From contig JBHGNT010000015.1 of assembly GCA_043228905.1 (NCBI GenBank), positions 14,384,001-14,448,000 of the forward strand: a DNA stretch of 64,000 bases, read 5' to 3'. How positions within the stretch are numbered: position 1 is the stretch's first letter; every line of letters starts with the position of its first letter. The notes under the pieces are model-generated. The model was not told the origin of the DNA, ran no database searches, and saw nothing but the letters and a program-made list of their open reading frames with translations. This document shows positions 22,651-33,700 of this stretch, in pieces. Made by a program: the position numbers and the translations under genes. This DNA is from Azolla caroliniana (taxonomy: Eukaryota > Polypodiophyta).

Positions 22651-23590
22651 TGGTCCGAGACCCCGGTGGTGCTACCCCGTTTCAACACATACTCGTGGAA
22701 AACCGCGGCATCTTTGGTGAAAAGGGGCGGCAAAGGAGTCTGAAGATGAGAAACGATCCGCACCGGCTCTCGACGCTGGACCAGACTGTGCTCGATACGA
22801 GCAAGGTCCTATTGTTCACCAACCTAGTCGATCCACTTGACAGGGAGAAGGTGGGTCTCCTCTTGGAGACAGATGAGAGGCTCACGACCGACTAGGCCAT
22901 AGTCAAAAGAGTTTGTAGCCATTTCAAAAAGTGGCTAGATTGGAACAACACGGGGTCGTCGTCGACCGGGCTAGCTGTCAGGAGGAAGTCGAAAGAACCG
23001 ATTTCAACTCAGTTGGAAGATACAAGGAGGTGGCTCGAGTAAGGCGCGGTTCCGACCGACGTGGTAAAGGGGTCATCCCGGGGCGCAACTCTTGAGGAAT
23101 TAACGAAGTTGGTACGAGACCTTCAGATTGCCCAAGCTTAGAGGAAAGGCAACAACCAATCACGAGCTCGGTGCCTGCTGGTAGACCATGTGGTGCGATG
23201 TGATCGGCCAAATACGGAGAGACTGCGTTGACTTCATCGACGCGCTCACAAACAACAATGATAGTGTACTTATGAAACAGTCTGGTACACACGTGCGAGA
23301 CCCGGAAACCCCTCAAGATGAACATCAGCCGAAGGGGAATGAAAAGATTAATGGAGGAAGTCGCGGCCTAGAACGTCGAGGCTATTCACTACTAGGCCTT
23401 GGCCAGGAATCCGGGTAGGGGGAGAGAAGGGCACCGGCCCCGAAACGAACGTCGGATTATGGCCACTAGTACTTGAGGGCTTATCCGGAGTGAGGCTAAG
23501 AAAGGAGGAGACGGACCGCACGGAGAGACAGGTCCAAGAGGGAACCGGATGGAACGATCCAGTAGAAGTGAAAACTAGCTTCGTGGAAGC
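22651..23590 (+). pseudogene. Gypsy C: primer site and gag
   Basis: Candidate primer site TGGTCCGAGACC is at 22,651-22,662. Gag reads from about 22,746 (TLDQTVLDTSKVLLFTNLVD, LDREKVGLLLETDERL). It continues past stops at 22,893 and 23,039 to a zinc-knuckle relic (CDVIGQIRRDCVDF, about 23,190-23,240), then GWNDPVEVKTSFVEAV ending at 23,590. It is cut there by copia 3. The family is the same as gypsy B, which has GWSDPVDDNTILVEMM at the same point. Confidence 0.78.
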
Positions 23591-24293
23591 TGTTATACGC
23601 AGTGCTCGGCCGCAACCGAGAAATAGGATTAACTTTCAGAAAACAGGAATTACAAAAATGCACGAAGAACAACAGAGAGAAGAGCACACAGGATGTTTAC
23701 GTGGAAAACCCTAAATGGGAAAAAACCACGGGAGTCCTCTAACTCCAACTATCACTATACACAGAGATGTACAATGGTGAGGCTACAAGGCAACAACCTT
23801 GAGCTCGCTGTCCTCGCCACAGGCGGCGGTATTACACAGAGGCGTCGACCTCTTCCTTCCTCTCTCTCTCTCTCACTCTCGCTCGGCTGCTCTCACTTCG
23901 CTCCCTCTTCGTGGAAAACAGAAAATGAGCAACAACCGCATAAAACTGTTTGCCCTAAGTCATATTTATACACATATGACTTTTGGGCTATTTACAAATA
24001 TAGCCTCAAGGGCTCTTGGCAAACATATTCACAAATATGTCCCCGCATCCGGATCTCTCTCCGGGTACATTCGTCATCCGGCTCCGTAACCGGGGTCTTC
24101 AGCATCCGGCTCCGTAACCGGGGTCTTCATCATCCGGCTCCGTAACCGGGGTCTTCATCATCCGGCTCCGTATCCGGGTACTCTTTATCCGGCTTCATGC
24201 CGGGTACTCTTCATCATCCGGTTCCGTAACCGCAACCGGGCTTGCCGTCATTCATCTCCGGACATCCCATCCGGAGGGACCGAAATCCCAACA
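23591..24293 (-). repeat. Copia 3 3' LTR (703 bp)
   Basis: It has the TGTTATACG and CCCAACA termini on the + strand. Its tandem array of CATCCGGCTCCGTAACCGGG units (period 28 bp, about 24,072-24,175) has one unit fewer than the other LTR. A TATA-like motif lies near 23,963, and a CT tract at 23,855-23,875. Confidence 0.93.
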
Positions 24294-24303
24294 AACTCCC
24301 CCT

Positions 24304-27300
24304 TCACTTCGGCATGGGATGTCTCTCCAATCCGACTCTCTTCCGGCACGCTCCCAGCTTGTCGGGTGTGAGCACTTTGGTCAGCATATCCGACCCGTTC
24401 TCGTCCGTGTGGACCTTCGTCAGCACGAACTCCTTGTCTTCTATCCTTTCCCGGATCCAGTGATATCTTCGCTGGATGTGCTTCGTCCGGGAGTGATAGG
24501 CCGCGTTCTTCGCAAGGTGGATGGCACTCTGACTGTCGCAGTAGAGTCGGTACTCCTCCTGCTGGATACCGAGCTCTCTAATGAAGTCCTTCATCCATAT
24601 TATTTCTTTGCCGGCTTCAACAGCCGCCATGTACTCCGCCTCCGTGGTTGACAACGCAACCGTCTTCTGCAGCCTCGACTGCCACGAAACAGCTCCCCCT
24701 GCATACGTCATCACATACCCTGATGTGGACCGGCTGGTATCTGCATCAGCCGACATATCCGAATCGGTGAAACCGTCGAGTTCGGGTTTACCGGAGCCGA
24801 ATCGGAGGCACACATTCGATGTGCCCTTCAGGTATCGGAGTATCCACTTGACCGCGTTCCAATGCTCTTTGCCGGGATTGCTCATGTACCGGCTCACCAC
24901 TCCGACTGCATATCCGATGTCCGGTCTCGTACATACCATGGCGTACATCAAGCTCCCGACGGCTGAGGCATATGGTACTTTCATCATATCCTCCTTTTCA
25001 GCCTTTGTCTTGGGGCTTTGCTTGCTGGACAGCTTGCAGTTTGCCGGGAGGGTCGATCCGACCGGTCTTGCCTCCGACATGTTGAACCGGTGAAGCACCT
25101 TCGTCACGTACTTCTCCTGTGACAGCCACAACTGCTTCTTCTTCCGGTCCCGGATGATGTGCATCCCTAATATTTGCCTCGCCGGACCCAGGTCCTTCAT
25201 TGAGAAGGTTCGGTGAAGCGCTTTCTTCAGCGTCCGTATCTTGACCTGGTCCCGTCCGACGATCAACATGTCGTCCACGTATAGGAGGAGTATTAGAGAG
25301 TCTCCTCCTTCGAACTTCTTCACAAACACGCAGTGATCGGACTGCGTTTTGTGGTACCCTTCGTCGGTCATGAAGGAGTCGAACTTCCGGTACCATTGCC
25401 GGGGAGCCTGCTTCAATCCGTACAGGCTTTTCTTCAATCGGCATACCAGGTGCTCCTTCCCTTTCTTCTCGAATCCTTCCGGTTGCTGCATGTAGATTTC
25501 TTCTTCGAGGTCACCGTGAAGGAATGCTGTCTTCACGTCCATCTGTTCTACCTCGAGGTCCATGCTTGCCGCTATGCTCAGCACCGTCCGGATGGAGGTC
25601 ATCTTCACTACCGGGGCAAATATCTCGTCGAAGTCGACGCCCTTCTTTTGCTGGAACCCCTTCACCACGATCCTGGCTTTGTATCTCGTGGGGTTTCCGG
25701 CATCTCCCGGTTTCAGCTTGAACACCCACTTGTTTCGAAGTGCCCGCTTTCCTTTCGGCAACTCCACAAGTTCATATGTGTGGTTCTCATGCAGGGAATC
25801 CATCTCGTCCTGCATGGCACTCAACCACCTGCGGCTCTGGGTGTCATGCTTTGCTTCTTCAAAGCTCTCCGGCTCCCCCTCGTCGGTTAGCAGCACGTGC
25901 TCTGGTTCCGGAAATCTCCGGGGGGCTCTCCTCTCTCTTAGAGGATATCTCCGTTCGGGAGCTTCGGTAACCGGTTCTTCCGATTCTTCTTCTTCATCCG
26001 AATCCATTTCGGGATCGGGGCCGGTTCCGGTATCATTTTCATCTTCTTCGGCCGGTTCTGTTTCTTCACCGTCTTCGGCCGGATCCTCGAGTGTTAACCG
26101 GTCCCTTGCCGGTCGGGACTGCTCCTCGTAGAGTTGATCCTCACCGGTCGACTTGGAGCTCCTTACCTTCTTGTCCGACTCCCAGTCGGCGAGTGTCTTG
26201 TCCTCCATGAAGATGATGTCTCGACTCCTGAATATCTTCTTGTCGACCGGGTCCCATACTCGGTAGCCGAACTCGTCGTCGCCGTAACCGAGGAATATGC
26301 ATGGCCGGGTCTTAGGATCTAGCTTTCCTCTCCGGTCCTTTGCCACATGCACGTATGCGAGACACCCGAACACCTTCAGATGCCGGTAGGACACTTCCTT
26401 ACCGGTCCACACTCTCTGCGGCGTGTCTCCGTCCAAAGGAACTGAGGGTGATCTGTTTATCACATATGTCGCCGTCGACATTGCCTCAGCCCAAAACCCC
26501 TTGGGTAATTTCGCATGCGCCAGCATACTCCGGACCCGCTCCATTATGGTCCGGTTCATCCTCTCGGCCAGCCCGTTCAGTTCCGGCGTCTTCGGCACAG
26601 TAAACTCGAGCCGGATTCCCTTCGAGCGACAGTACTCCTGGAACTGCCCCCGGTATTCCCCTCCGTTATCCGCTCGTATCGCTTTCAGCTTCTTGCCGGA
26701 TTCCCTTTCCACTCTCGCGTGGAGTTCTTTGAAGACGCACAACACTTGGTCCTTTGTCTTCAACGGTGCCGTCCACAGCTTCCGGCTGTGATCATCAATG
26801 AATGTTACGAAGTACTGGGCTCCGCCATGTGACTTCGTTTCTACCTGACACACATCGGTGTGCACCAACTCCAATGGTGCGCTACGTCTCGTCGGTGGCC
26901 TTGAGTGGAAGGAGGTCCGGTTTTGCTTACCGGCCAGGCAGTCGGTGCACTTCTCCAGGTGCACATGCTTCACTGGAATGAGGTTGTCTTCTGCAAGCCT
27001 CTTCATCCCCTTCTCACTCATGTGGCACAGTCTTTTGTGCCACAGCTCACCGGCAGTGTCGGCTGCCACATTCAGCTCTTCCAGACATAGCCGGGAATTC
27101 ATCAGGTACAGTGTGTTGACCTTCCGGGCCCGAGCCACTATCAGGCTCCCCTTGCTGAACTTCATGACACCGTTCCGGATGCTACCCGTGTAGCCTTCAT
27201 CATCTAGCCTCCCGGCCGAGATCAGGTTCAATCGGACCTCCGGAACGTGTCGCACATCCTTCAGCAGCATCTTGCATCCGGTTGATGTCATCAGCCACAC

Positions 27301-28380
27301 GTCTCCTATGCCGGCTATCCGGCACGTACCTTCATTTCCCATCCGGACACAGCCATGCTCACCGGCTGTGTAGGATGAGAAGTATCTTCTCTCCGGGGTC
27401 AGGTGGAACGATGCTCCGGAATCGACCACCCAGGTCGTCTCATCGCCGGCAACGTTTAGCTCACCTTCTTCGGTGATGAGCATGATTTCTTCCTCACTTG
27501 CCGCGAGTGCCGTTGTTCCTTTCCGGTCCTGCCCTCGCCGATCCGAACCTCTCCGGTCCGTGGCTCCCCGGTATGCACCGTTTCTCTCCGGTGACTTCTT
27601 CGAGTCGGTGTCGTCGGCTCCGTTGTCTTTTCGGTAATGCCGACAATTCTTTCGGAAGTGCCCCGGCTTCCCACAGTGGAAGCATGTTGGCCTTCCTCTT
27701 GACTGCGACCGGGTCCCCGACTTCTCCCGTCTTTGCGGACTCCGGTTCCACTGTCTTCCCCGTTCCGATTCGGTAAGCAGCGCCTTCGAGTCGGAGACCG
27801 GTTCTTTATCTCTCCGACGCGCTTCTTCGTTCAAAATACTTGTCTTTACCGTTTGTAGAGACAAGTTATCTTCGGTGCAGGAGGTGCTGAGAGTCACCAC
27901 CAAGTTCTCCCAGCTGTCCGGCAATGTACACATCAGGATGATGGCTTGCATTGCATCCTCCAACGGGAACTTGATCGCCGCAAGCTGGTTCACGAATCCC
28001 ATGAACGTGCTTACGTGTTCCACCATACTCTCGCCGTCCCGGTACTTGAGGTTCACTATCTTCCTCATCAGGGAGGTCCGGTTCAACGCATTCTTCCTCT
28101 CATAGAGGCCCGACAGCTTCTTCCACATCTCATAGGCGTTCGTATCGTTCGCCACATGTTGCAGGACACTTACATCGACATATTGCCGGATCGTCGCTAC
28201 GGCTTTCCGGTTCAGGAGCTTCCACTCCGACTCAAGTACCCCTTTCGGTATTTCCGACCTGTCAATCGGTTCGTACAGGTCCCGAACAATCAGAAGATCC
28301 TCCATCTTGATCTTCCAGTCGGCGTAATTCTGTGCATTCAGCACCATCATCATCGGCTGCCCGCTGCCGCCGCCTTCCAT
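24304..28380 (-). CDS. Copia 3 gag-pol polyprotein, 1,358 aa, open
   Basis: One uninterrupted frame starts at ATG 28,380, 17 bases after the primer site. Gag occupies about residues 1-260 with zinc knuckle C233-C236-H241-C246. The protease active Asp is D320 in VVDSGASFHL. Integrase has an HHCC finger (H448, H453, C478, C481) and catalytic D509, D571 and E606. Reverse transcriptase has YVDD at 1034-1037. RNase H has D1206, E1249 and D1282. The frame ends 10 bases before the 3' LTR. All catalytic residues I looked for are present, so the polyprotein could support transposition. The single frame fits Ty1/copia elements, in which gag and pol are often fused. Confidence 0.95.
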   Translation of the reverse strand: MEGGGSGQPMMMVLNAQNYADWKIKMEDLLIVRDLYEPIDRSEIPKGVLESEWKLLNRKAVATIRQYVDVSVLQHVANDTNAYEMWKKLSGLYERKNALNRTSLMRKIVNLKYRDGESMVEHVSTFMGFVNQLAAIKFPLEDAMQAIILMCTLPDSWENLVVTLSTSCTEDNLSLQTVKTSILNEEARRRDKEPVSDSKALLTESERGRQWNRSPQRREKSGTRSQSRGRPTCFHCGKPGHFRKNCRHYRKDNGADDTDSKKSPERNGAYRGATDRRGSDRRGQDRKGTTALAASEEEIMLITEEGELNVAGDETTWVVDSGASFHLTPERRYFSSYTAGEHGCVRMGNEGTCRIAGIGDVWLMTSTGCKMLLKDVRHVPEVRLNLISAGRLDDEGYTGSIRNGVMKFSKGSLIVARARKVNTLYLMNSRLCLEELNVAADTAGELWHKRLCHMSEKGMKRLAEDNLIPVKHVHLEKCTDCLAGKQNRTSFHSRPPTRRSAPLELVHTDVCQVETKSHGGAQYFVTFIDDHSRKLWTAPLKTKDQVLCVFKELHARVERESGKKLKAIRADNGGEYRGQFQEYCRSKGIRLEFTVPKTPELNGLAERMNRTIMERVRSMLAHAKLPKGFWAEAMSTATYVINRSPSVPLDGDTPQRVWTGKEVSYRHLKVFGCLAYVHVAKDRRGKLDPKTRPCIFLGYGDDEFGYRVWDPVDKKIFRSRDIIFMEDKTLADWESDKKVRSSKSTGEDQLYEEQSRPARDRLTLEDPAEDGEETEPAEEDENDTGTGPDPEMDSDEEEESEEPVTEAPERRYPLRERRAPRRFPEPEHVLLTDEGEPESFEEAKHDTQSRRWLSAMQDEMDSLHENHTYELVELPKGKRALRNKWVFKLKPGDAGNPTRYKARIVVKGFQQKKGVDFDEIFAPVVKMTSIRTVLSIAASMDLEVEQMDVKTAFLHGDLEEEIYMQQPEGFEKKGKEHLVCRLKKSLYGLKQAPRQWYRKFDSFMTDEGYHKTQSDHCVFVKKFEGGDSLILLLYVDDMLIVGRDQVKIRTLKKALHRTFSMKDLGPARQILGMHIIRDRKKKQLWLSQEKYVTKVLHRFNMSEARPVGSTLPANCKLSSKQSPKTKAEKEDMMKVPYASAVGSLMYAMVCTRPDIGYAVGVVSRYMSNPGKEHWNAVKWILRYLKGTSNVCLRFGSGKPELDGFTDSDMSADADTSRSTSGYVMTYAGGAVSWQSRLQKTVALSTTEAEYMAAVEAGKEIIWMKDFIRELGIQQEEYRLYCDSQSAIHLAKNAAYHSRTKHIQRRYHWIRERIEDKEFVLTKVHTDENGSDMLTKVLTPDKLGACRKRVGLERHPMPK

Positions 28381-28396
28381 TTTCTGTGTTACCGTC

Positions 28397-28408
28397 GCTC
28401 TGATACCA
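28397..28408 (-). other. Primer-binding site of copia 3
   Basis: GCTCTGATACCA on the + strand is the complement of TGGTATCAGAGC, lying 3 bases inside the 5' LTR. It matches the initiator-Met tRNA type. Confidence 0.93.
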
Positions 28409-28411
28409 ATT

Positions 28412-29142
28412 TGTTATACGCAGTGCTCGGCCACAACCGAGAAATAGGATTAACTTTCAGAAAACAGGAATTACAAAAATGCACGAAGAACAACAGAGAG
28501 AAGAGCACACAGGATGTTTACGTGGAAAACCCTAAATGGGAAAAAACCACGGGAGTCCTCTAACTCCAACTATCACTATACACAGAGATGTACAATGGTG
28601 AGGCTACAAGGCAACAACCTTGAGCTCGCTGTCCTCGCCACAGGCGGCGGTATTACACAGAGGCGTCGACCTCTTCCTTCCTCTCTCTCTCTCTCACTCT
28701 CGCTCGGCTGCTCTCACTTCGCTCCCTCTTCGTGGAAAACAGAAAATGAGCAACAACCGCATAAAACTGTTTGCCCTAAGTCATATTTATACACATATGA
28801 CTTTTGGGCTATTTACAAATATAGCCTCAAGGGCTCTTGGCAAACATATTCACAAATATGTCCCCGCATCCGGATCTCTCTCCGGGTACATTCGTCATCC
28901 GGCTCCGTAACCGGGGTCTTCAGCATCCGGCTCCGTAACCGGGGTCTTCATCATCCGGCTCCGTAACCGGGGTCTTCATCATCCGGCTCCGTAACCGGGG
29001 TCTTCATCATCCGGCTCCGTATCCGGGTACTCTTTATCCGGCTTCATGCCGGGTACTCTTCATCATCCGGTTCCGTAACCGCAACCGGGCTTGCCGTCAT
29101 TCATCTCCGGACATCCCATCCGGAGGGACCGAAATCCCAACA
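28412..29142 (-). repeat. Copia 3 5' LTR (731 bp)
   Basis: It is nearly identical to 23,591-24,293 apart from one extra 28-bp unit and a G/A change near the inner end (CGGCCACAAC against CGGCCGCAAC). It serves as the promoter LTR for the gag-pol frame. Confidence 0.93.
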
Positions 29143-29147
29143 GAAGC

Positions 29148-30075
29148 CACGTGCAAGAACTACGAAGTTCTAGTGGAAGATAAGCGGGTCAAAAAAGCCG
29201 GAGGGGCCGGGGCGGTTCGGAAAAAAAAGACAGAGGCCCTACCGGCTCACAAGAAAAGGCGAAGTTCCCGCTCAGAGATAGAGAGAGCAACGGACCTACA
29301 AAAGGTCTTGGAGGAATGGATTCTCGATAGCCGGGTGGAACTCATTCTGAGGGAGGTGCTAGGGATAGCAAAGAAAGAGTTCCACGATTCCATCGTTGAG
29401 CTCGTGAGGAGGAAGCGACTCTCATCGGAGCCGGAGAACGAGAGGTCGGTCCAAGTGAAGGTTGCGCACATCGACGAAGTGGCCATAGAGGAAGAATTTT
29501 TGGACAACGACTACATGAAGCCACACTAGGCAAGGGCGAAAACGGAGACCCCAGTCCGGAACGGGGATGTGAAAGAACCGGTGGTGGCTTTGATCGACCA
29601 TGGATTAGAGATAAATCTAATGTCGATGGAGTTCTATAAGAAGGGAAAGTGGCTGATCAACACGAAGCACTGCTGGAAGATACGCACGGTGACCCATCCC
29701 ACATAAGAGCTTCATGCGGCATGCCCAAACGTCTGGGTGAAAGTCGGTGACGTCAAGACCGGCCAACATTTCTTCATGCAGGAGTTGTCATCGCATCTTG
29801 TCATACTCGGCGAGCCCTACATCACGGCGGCCCAGATGGAAACAAAGGTGTTGGACAACGGTTCAGCCTATGTGCGGGTAAAAAGCCAGGACAGTCGGCA
29901 CTTCGTCCAATTCTTAACAGTTCGGCCGAACCATGAGTAGAACCGGAACTCCCTCGGCACAGAGTGCCAAGAGGATTTTTAGAGAGGGCTAGCAAGCCGT
30001 GGTGTTGCGATAGTCCAGACATCTGGAAAAATCCCCACACCTATACAATAGGTAGGAAATTTTGACCGTCTGTTA
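29148..30075 (+). pseudogene. Gypsy C: linker and protease
   Basis: Gypsy C continues after copia 3 with NYEVLVEDKRVKKAGG (C-terminal gag), then ATDLQKVLEEWILDSRVEL and a basic stretch to a TAG at 29,527. Protease follows: VVALIDHGLEINLMS (29,580-29,625; Asp-His-Gly, as in gypsy B), then PT-stop near 29,705 and KVGDVKTGQHFFMQE through LGEPYITAA to 29,940. The end (NPHTYTI-like, about 30,030-30,060) aligns with gypsy A near 330-350. Copia 2 interrupts it at 30,076. Confidence 0.8.
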
Positions 30076-30690
30076 TGTTAGGAAACAGGTCCCTCTTGAT
30101 GGGAAGTTAGAAGAACCGGATGTGGAGTACCCGGCAACGGAAGACCTGGTGAGAACCGGATGTGGAGTACCCGGCAACGGAAGACCCGGTGAGAACCGGA
30201 TGTTGCAGGCCCGGTGAGAACCTCTCATCGGATGGAAGGGGCATATGTGTAAATATGTTCCAGAGAGCCCACTGGGGCTATATTTGTAAATAGCCCAAAA
30301 GTCATATTAGTATAAATATGACCTAGGGCAAACTTAATAGTGATGATGATAGAGTTATTTGGTGTAACCTCTGTACAGTGCGTAAGTGAGAGAGAGAGAG
30401 AGAGAGCGATATACAGAGATTGTGTCTCTGTTGTAACCGCTGCTAGGCGAAGATTGTGAGCAAGAGGTCGTTGCCTCTATGCTCCCTGTTGTATTACTAA
30501 CTGAGTGATAGTTTGGAGTCTGTGGACTCCAGTGGTTTTTACCTCTCAGGGTTTTCCATGTTAATATCTTGTGTATTCTCTTTTCTCTGTTCGTGCACTT
30601 ACCTCCATTCCCATTTCTTCTATGTTCGATTGTTATCAAGTGATTTACCCTTCGGTTGTCACCGGAGATTATTCCGCATATTCCACGTCA
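30076..30690 (+). repeat. Copia 2 5' LTR (615 bp)
   Basis: It runs from TGTTAGGAAACAGG to ACGTCA. TATAAATA lies near 30,313 and a GA tract at 30,388-30,406. A CCGGATGTGGAGTACCCGG repeat is present in at least two copies (30,116-30,200). Confidence 0.9.
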
Positions 30691-30693
30691 AAC

Positions 30694-30705
30694 TGGTATC
30701 AGAGC
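30694..30705 (+). other. Primer-binding site of copia 2
   Basis: TGGTATCAGAGC lies 3 bases after the 5' LTR, the initiator-Met tRNA type. Confidence 0.92.
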
Positions 30706-30724
30706 GAAACAACACAAAAAAAAT

Positions 30725-33700
30725 ATGGACGATTCGTTGGGAGGCATGTTCAAGCTCACCGGCTCCAATTACTCAGTGTGGAAGTCGAAGATGAGGGACA
30801 TGCTCGTGGTTAAAGATCTTTGGTTGCCGGTTCAATTCGGGCACAAGAGACCGGACAAAATCGATGCCACGATATGGGAGGTGATGCACATGAAGACAAC
30901 GACGTACATACAGTGCTTCATCGACATGAGTCTATACAACAATTTCAATGAAGACAGCAAGGTTCATGAGCTCTGGGAGAAGATTGGCATTATGTTTCAA
31001 AACAAAAATGTTGTAAATCAGGTTTCGATATTTCGGAAGCTAGTAAGACTCCGGTACCAAGATGGCTCCAGCATGGTGGACCACATGAATGCCTTCCAGG
31101 GGCTGATCCACCAGGCAACATCATTGGAAGTACCTCTCACCGATGAGGTACTAGCACTACTCCTGCTCGGTTCCCTTCCAGATAGTTGGGAGACGTTGGT
31201 TGTCACTTTGGGCAACGCCGGGCCGGAATGAAAACGGTTATCCCTTGCAAGAGTGAAGTCGAGCTTGCTAGATGAGGAGGCGCGTCGAAAAGACAAGTAT
31301 ACGAACTCCAACTCCAAAGTGCTCATTACTGAATCCGAACGCGGAAGACAAAGGAACCGTAGTCCCCAGAACCGTGAAAAGTCGGGGACACGGTCAAAGT
31401 CAAGGGGAAAGCCTACCTGCTTCTATTGCGGTAAGCTGGGACACTTCCAGAAGAACTGTTGACACTTCCGAAAAAACAAGGAAACCGATGGTACCAATTC
31501 GAAGCGGACATCGGACCAGAACGGTAAATACAGGAGGGGGACGGACCAGAAGGGAACGACGGCAATCGCGGCAAGTGAAGAAGAGTTGATGCTCATCACC
31601 GAGGAGAGTGAGTTGAACCTTGCCGGCGACGAGACAACATGGGTTGTTGATTCCGGAGCGTCGTTCCACCTTACCCCGAACCGTAAATACTTCTCATCCT
31701 ACATAGCCGGTGATCATGGTTGTGTCCGGATGGGGAATGAAGGTACATGCCGAATTGTCGGCATAGGAGACGTGTGGTTGACAACACCAACCGGATGCAA
31801 GCTGGTGCTGAAGGATGTCCGACACGTTCTGGAGGTTCGACTGAACCTGATATCAGCCGGTCGGCTAGATGATGAAGGCTACACAGGTAGCAACCGGAAC
31901 GGATTCATGAAATTTAGCAAAGGGAGCCTGATAGTGGCTCGGGCCCGGAAGGTTAACACGTTGTACCTGATGAATGCTCGATTATGCCCGAAAGAAGTGA
32001 ACGTGGCTTCCAACACTGCCGGTGAGTTGTGGCACAAGAGACTGTGTCACATGAGCGTGAAGGGGATGAAGAGGCTTGCCGATGACAACCTCATTCCGGT
32101 GAAGAACGTGCATCTTGAGAGGTGCACTGACTGCCTAGCCGGTAAGCAGAACCAGACCTCCTTCCAATCAAGGCCACCAATGAGACATAATGCACCATTG
32201 GAGTTGGTGCATACCGATGTCTGTCAAGTGGACACGAAGTCCCATGCCGGAGCACAGTACTTCGTGACGTTCATAGATGACCACAGCAGGAGGTTGTGGG
32301 CCACACCGTTGAAGATGAAGGATCAGGTGCTATCCGTCTTCAAAGAGCTCCACGCGATAGTGGAAAGAGAAACCAGCCGGACGCTGAAGCCAGTTCGAGC
32401 AGATAACGGAGGAGAATACTGGGGGCAGTTTGAGGAGTACTATCGCTCGAAGGGAATCCGGCTCGAATTTACCGTGCCGAAGACGTCGGAACTAAACGGG
32501 TTGGCCGAGAGGATGAACCGGACCATAATGGAGAGGGTCCGGAGTATGCTGGCGCATGCAAAATTACCCAAGACGTTTTGGGCTGAGGCATTGTCGACGG
32601 CGACATATGTGATAAATAGATCACCATCAGTACCCTTGAACGGAGACATGTCGTAGAGAGTCTGGACCGGTAAGGAAGTGTCCTACCGGCATCTGAAGGT
32701 ATTCGGGTGTCTCGCGTACGTGCATGTTGCTAAGGACCGGAGAGGAAAGTTGGATCCAAAGACCCAGCCATGCATATTCCTCGGATACGGCGATGATGAG
32801 TTCGGCTACCAAGTGTGGGATTCGGTTGACAAGAAGGTTTTCCGGAGCCAAGAAATTATCTTCATGGAGGACAAGACTCTTGCCGACTAGGAGTCGGAGA
32901 AGAAGATAATGAACTCCGATGAGATCCGGACCCACCCAGCTAAGAGCCGGTTGACACTCGAGGAACCAGCCGATTACGGTGTGGATACCGAACCGGCAGA
33001 AGAAGAAGTAGAGGAAGCTTAAACCGGAACCGGCCAAAACCCCGAATCGGATTCGGATGAAGAGCAAATAGAGGAGTCGGTTACCGAAGCCCAAGGATGC
33101 AGATATCCTATCCTCTCAGAGAGAGAAGGGCCCCCCGAAGATTTCCGGATCCAGAGCACGTGCTACTAACCGATGAGGGGGAGCCAGAAAGCTTCGAGGA
33201 AGCTAAAAGTGACGCCCATAGCCGCAAATGGTTAAGTGCCATGCAGGATGAGATGGATTCTCTACATGACAACCATACATACAAATTGGTGGAGTTGCCG
33301 AAAGGAAAGTGGGCACTCCGAAACAAGTAGGTGTACAACTTGAAATCGGGAGATGTCGGCACCCCCCCGAGATACAAAGCCAGGATCGTGGTGAAGGGGT
33401 TCCAACAGAAGAAGGGCGTGGACTTCGACGAGATATTTGCCCCGGTAGTAAAGATGACTTCCATCCGGACGGTGCTGAGCATAGCGGCAAGCATGGAGAC
33501 CTCGACGTAGAGCAGTTAGACGTGAAGACAACGTTCCTCCACAGTAATCTCGAAGAGGAGATCTACATGCAGCAACCAAAGGGATTTGTGAAGAAAGGGA
33601 AGGAGCACCTGGCTTGCCGGTTAAAAACGAGCCTCTACGGGTTGAAGCAGGCTCCCCGGCAATGGTACCGGAAGTTCGACTCCTTCATGACCGACCAAGG

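Larger units (their letters stand above)
23591..29142 (-). mobile_element. Copia 3: intact, young Ty1/copia retrotransposon
   Basis: The element is complete, with two LTRs (28,412-29,142 and 23,591-24,293), an initiator-Met primer site, an uninterrupted gag-pol frame and a polypurine tract (reverse complement of 24,294-24,310). The perfect target duplication GAAGC is at 23,586-23,590 and 29,143-29,147. The LTRs differ by one 28-bp repeat unit and, as far as I could compare by eye, very few substitutions, so insertion was recent. It splits gag of gypsy C. It is the only element in the window without visible defects. Confidence 0.95.

Noticed and set aside
24319-28563. Many + strand frames up to 205 aa over copia 3
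   Set aside because: They are antisense shadows of the 1,358-aa gag-pol frame.
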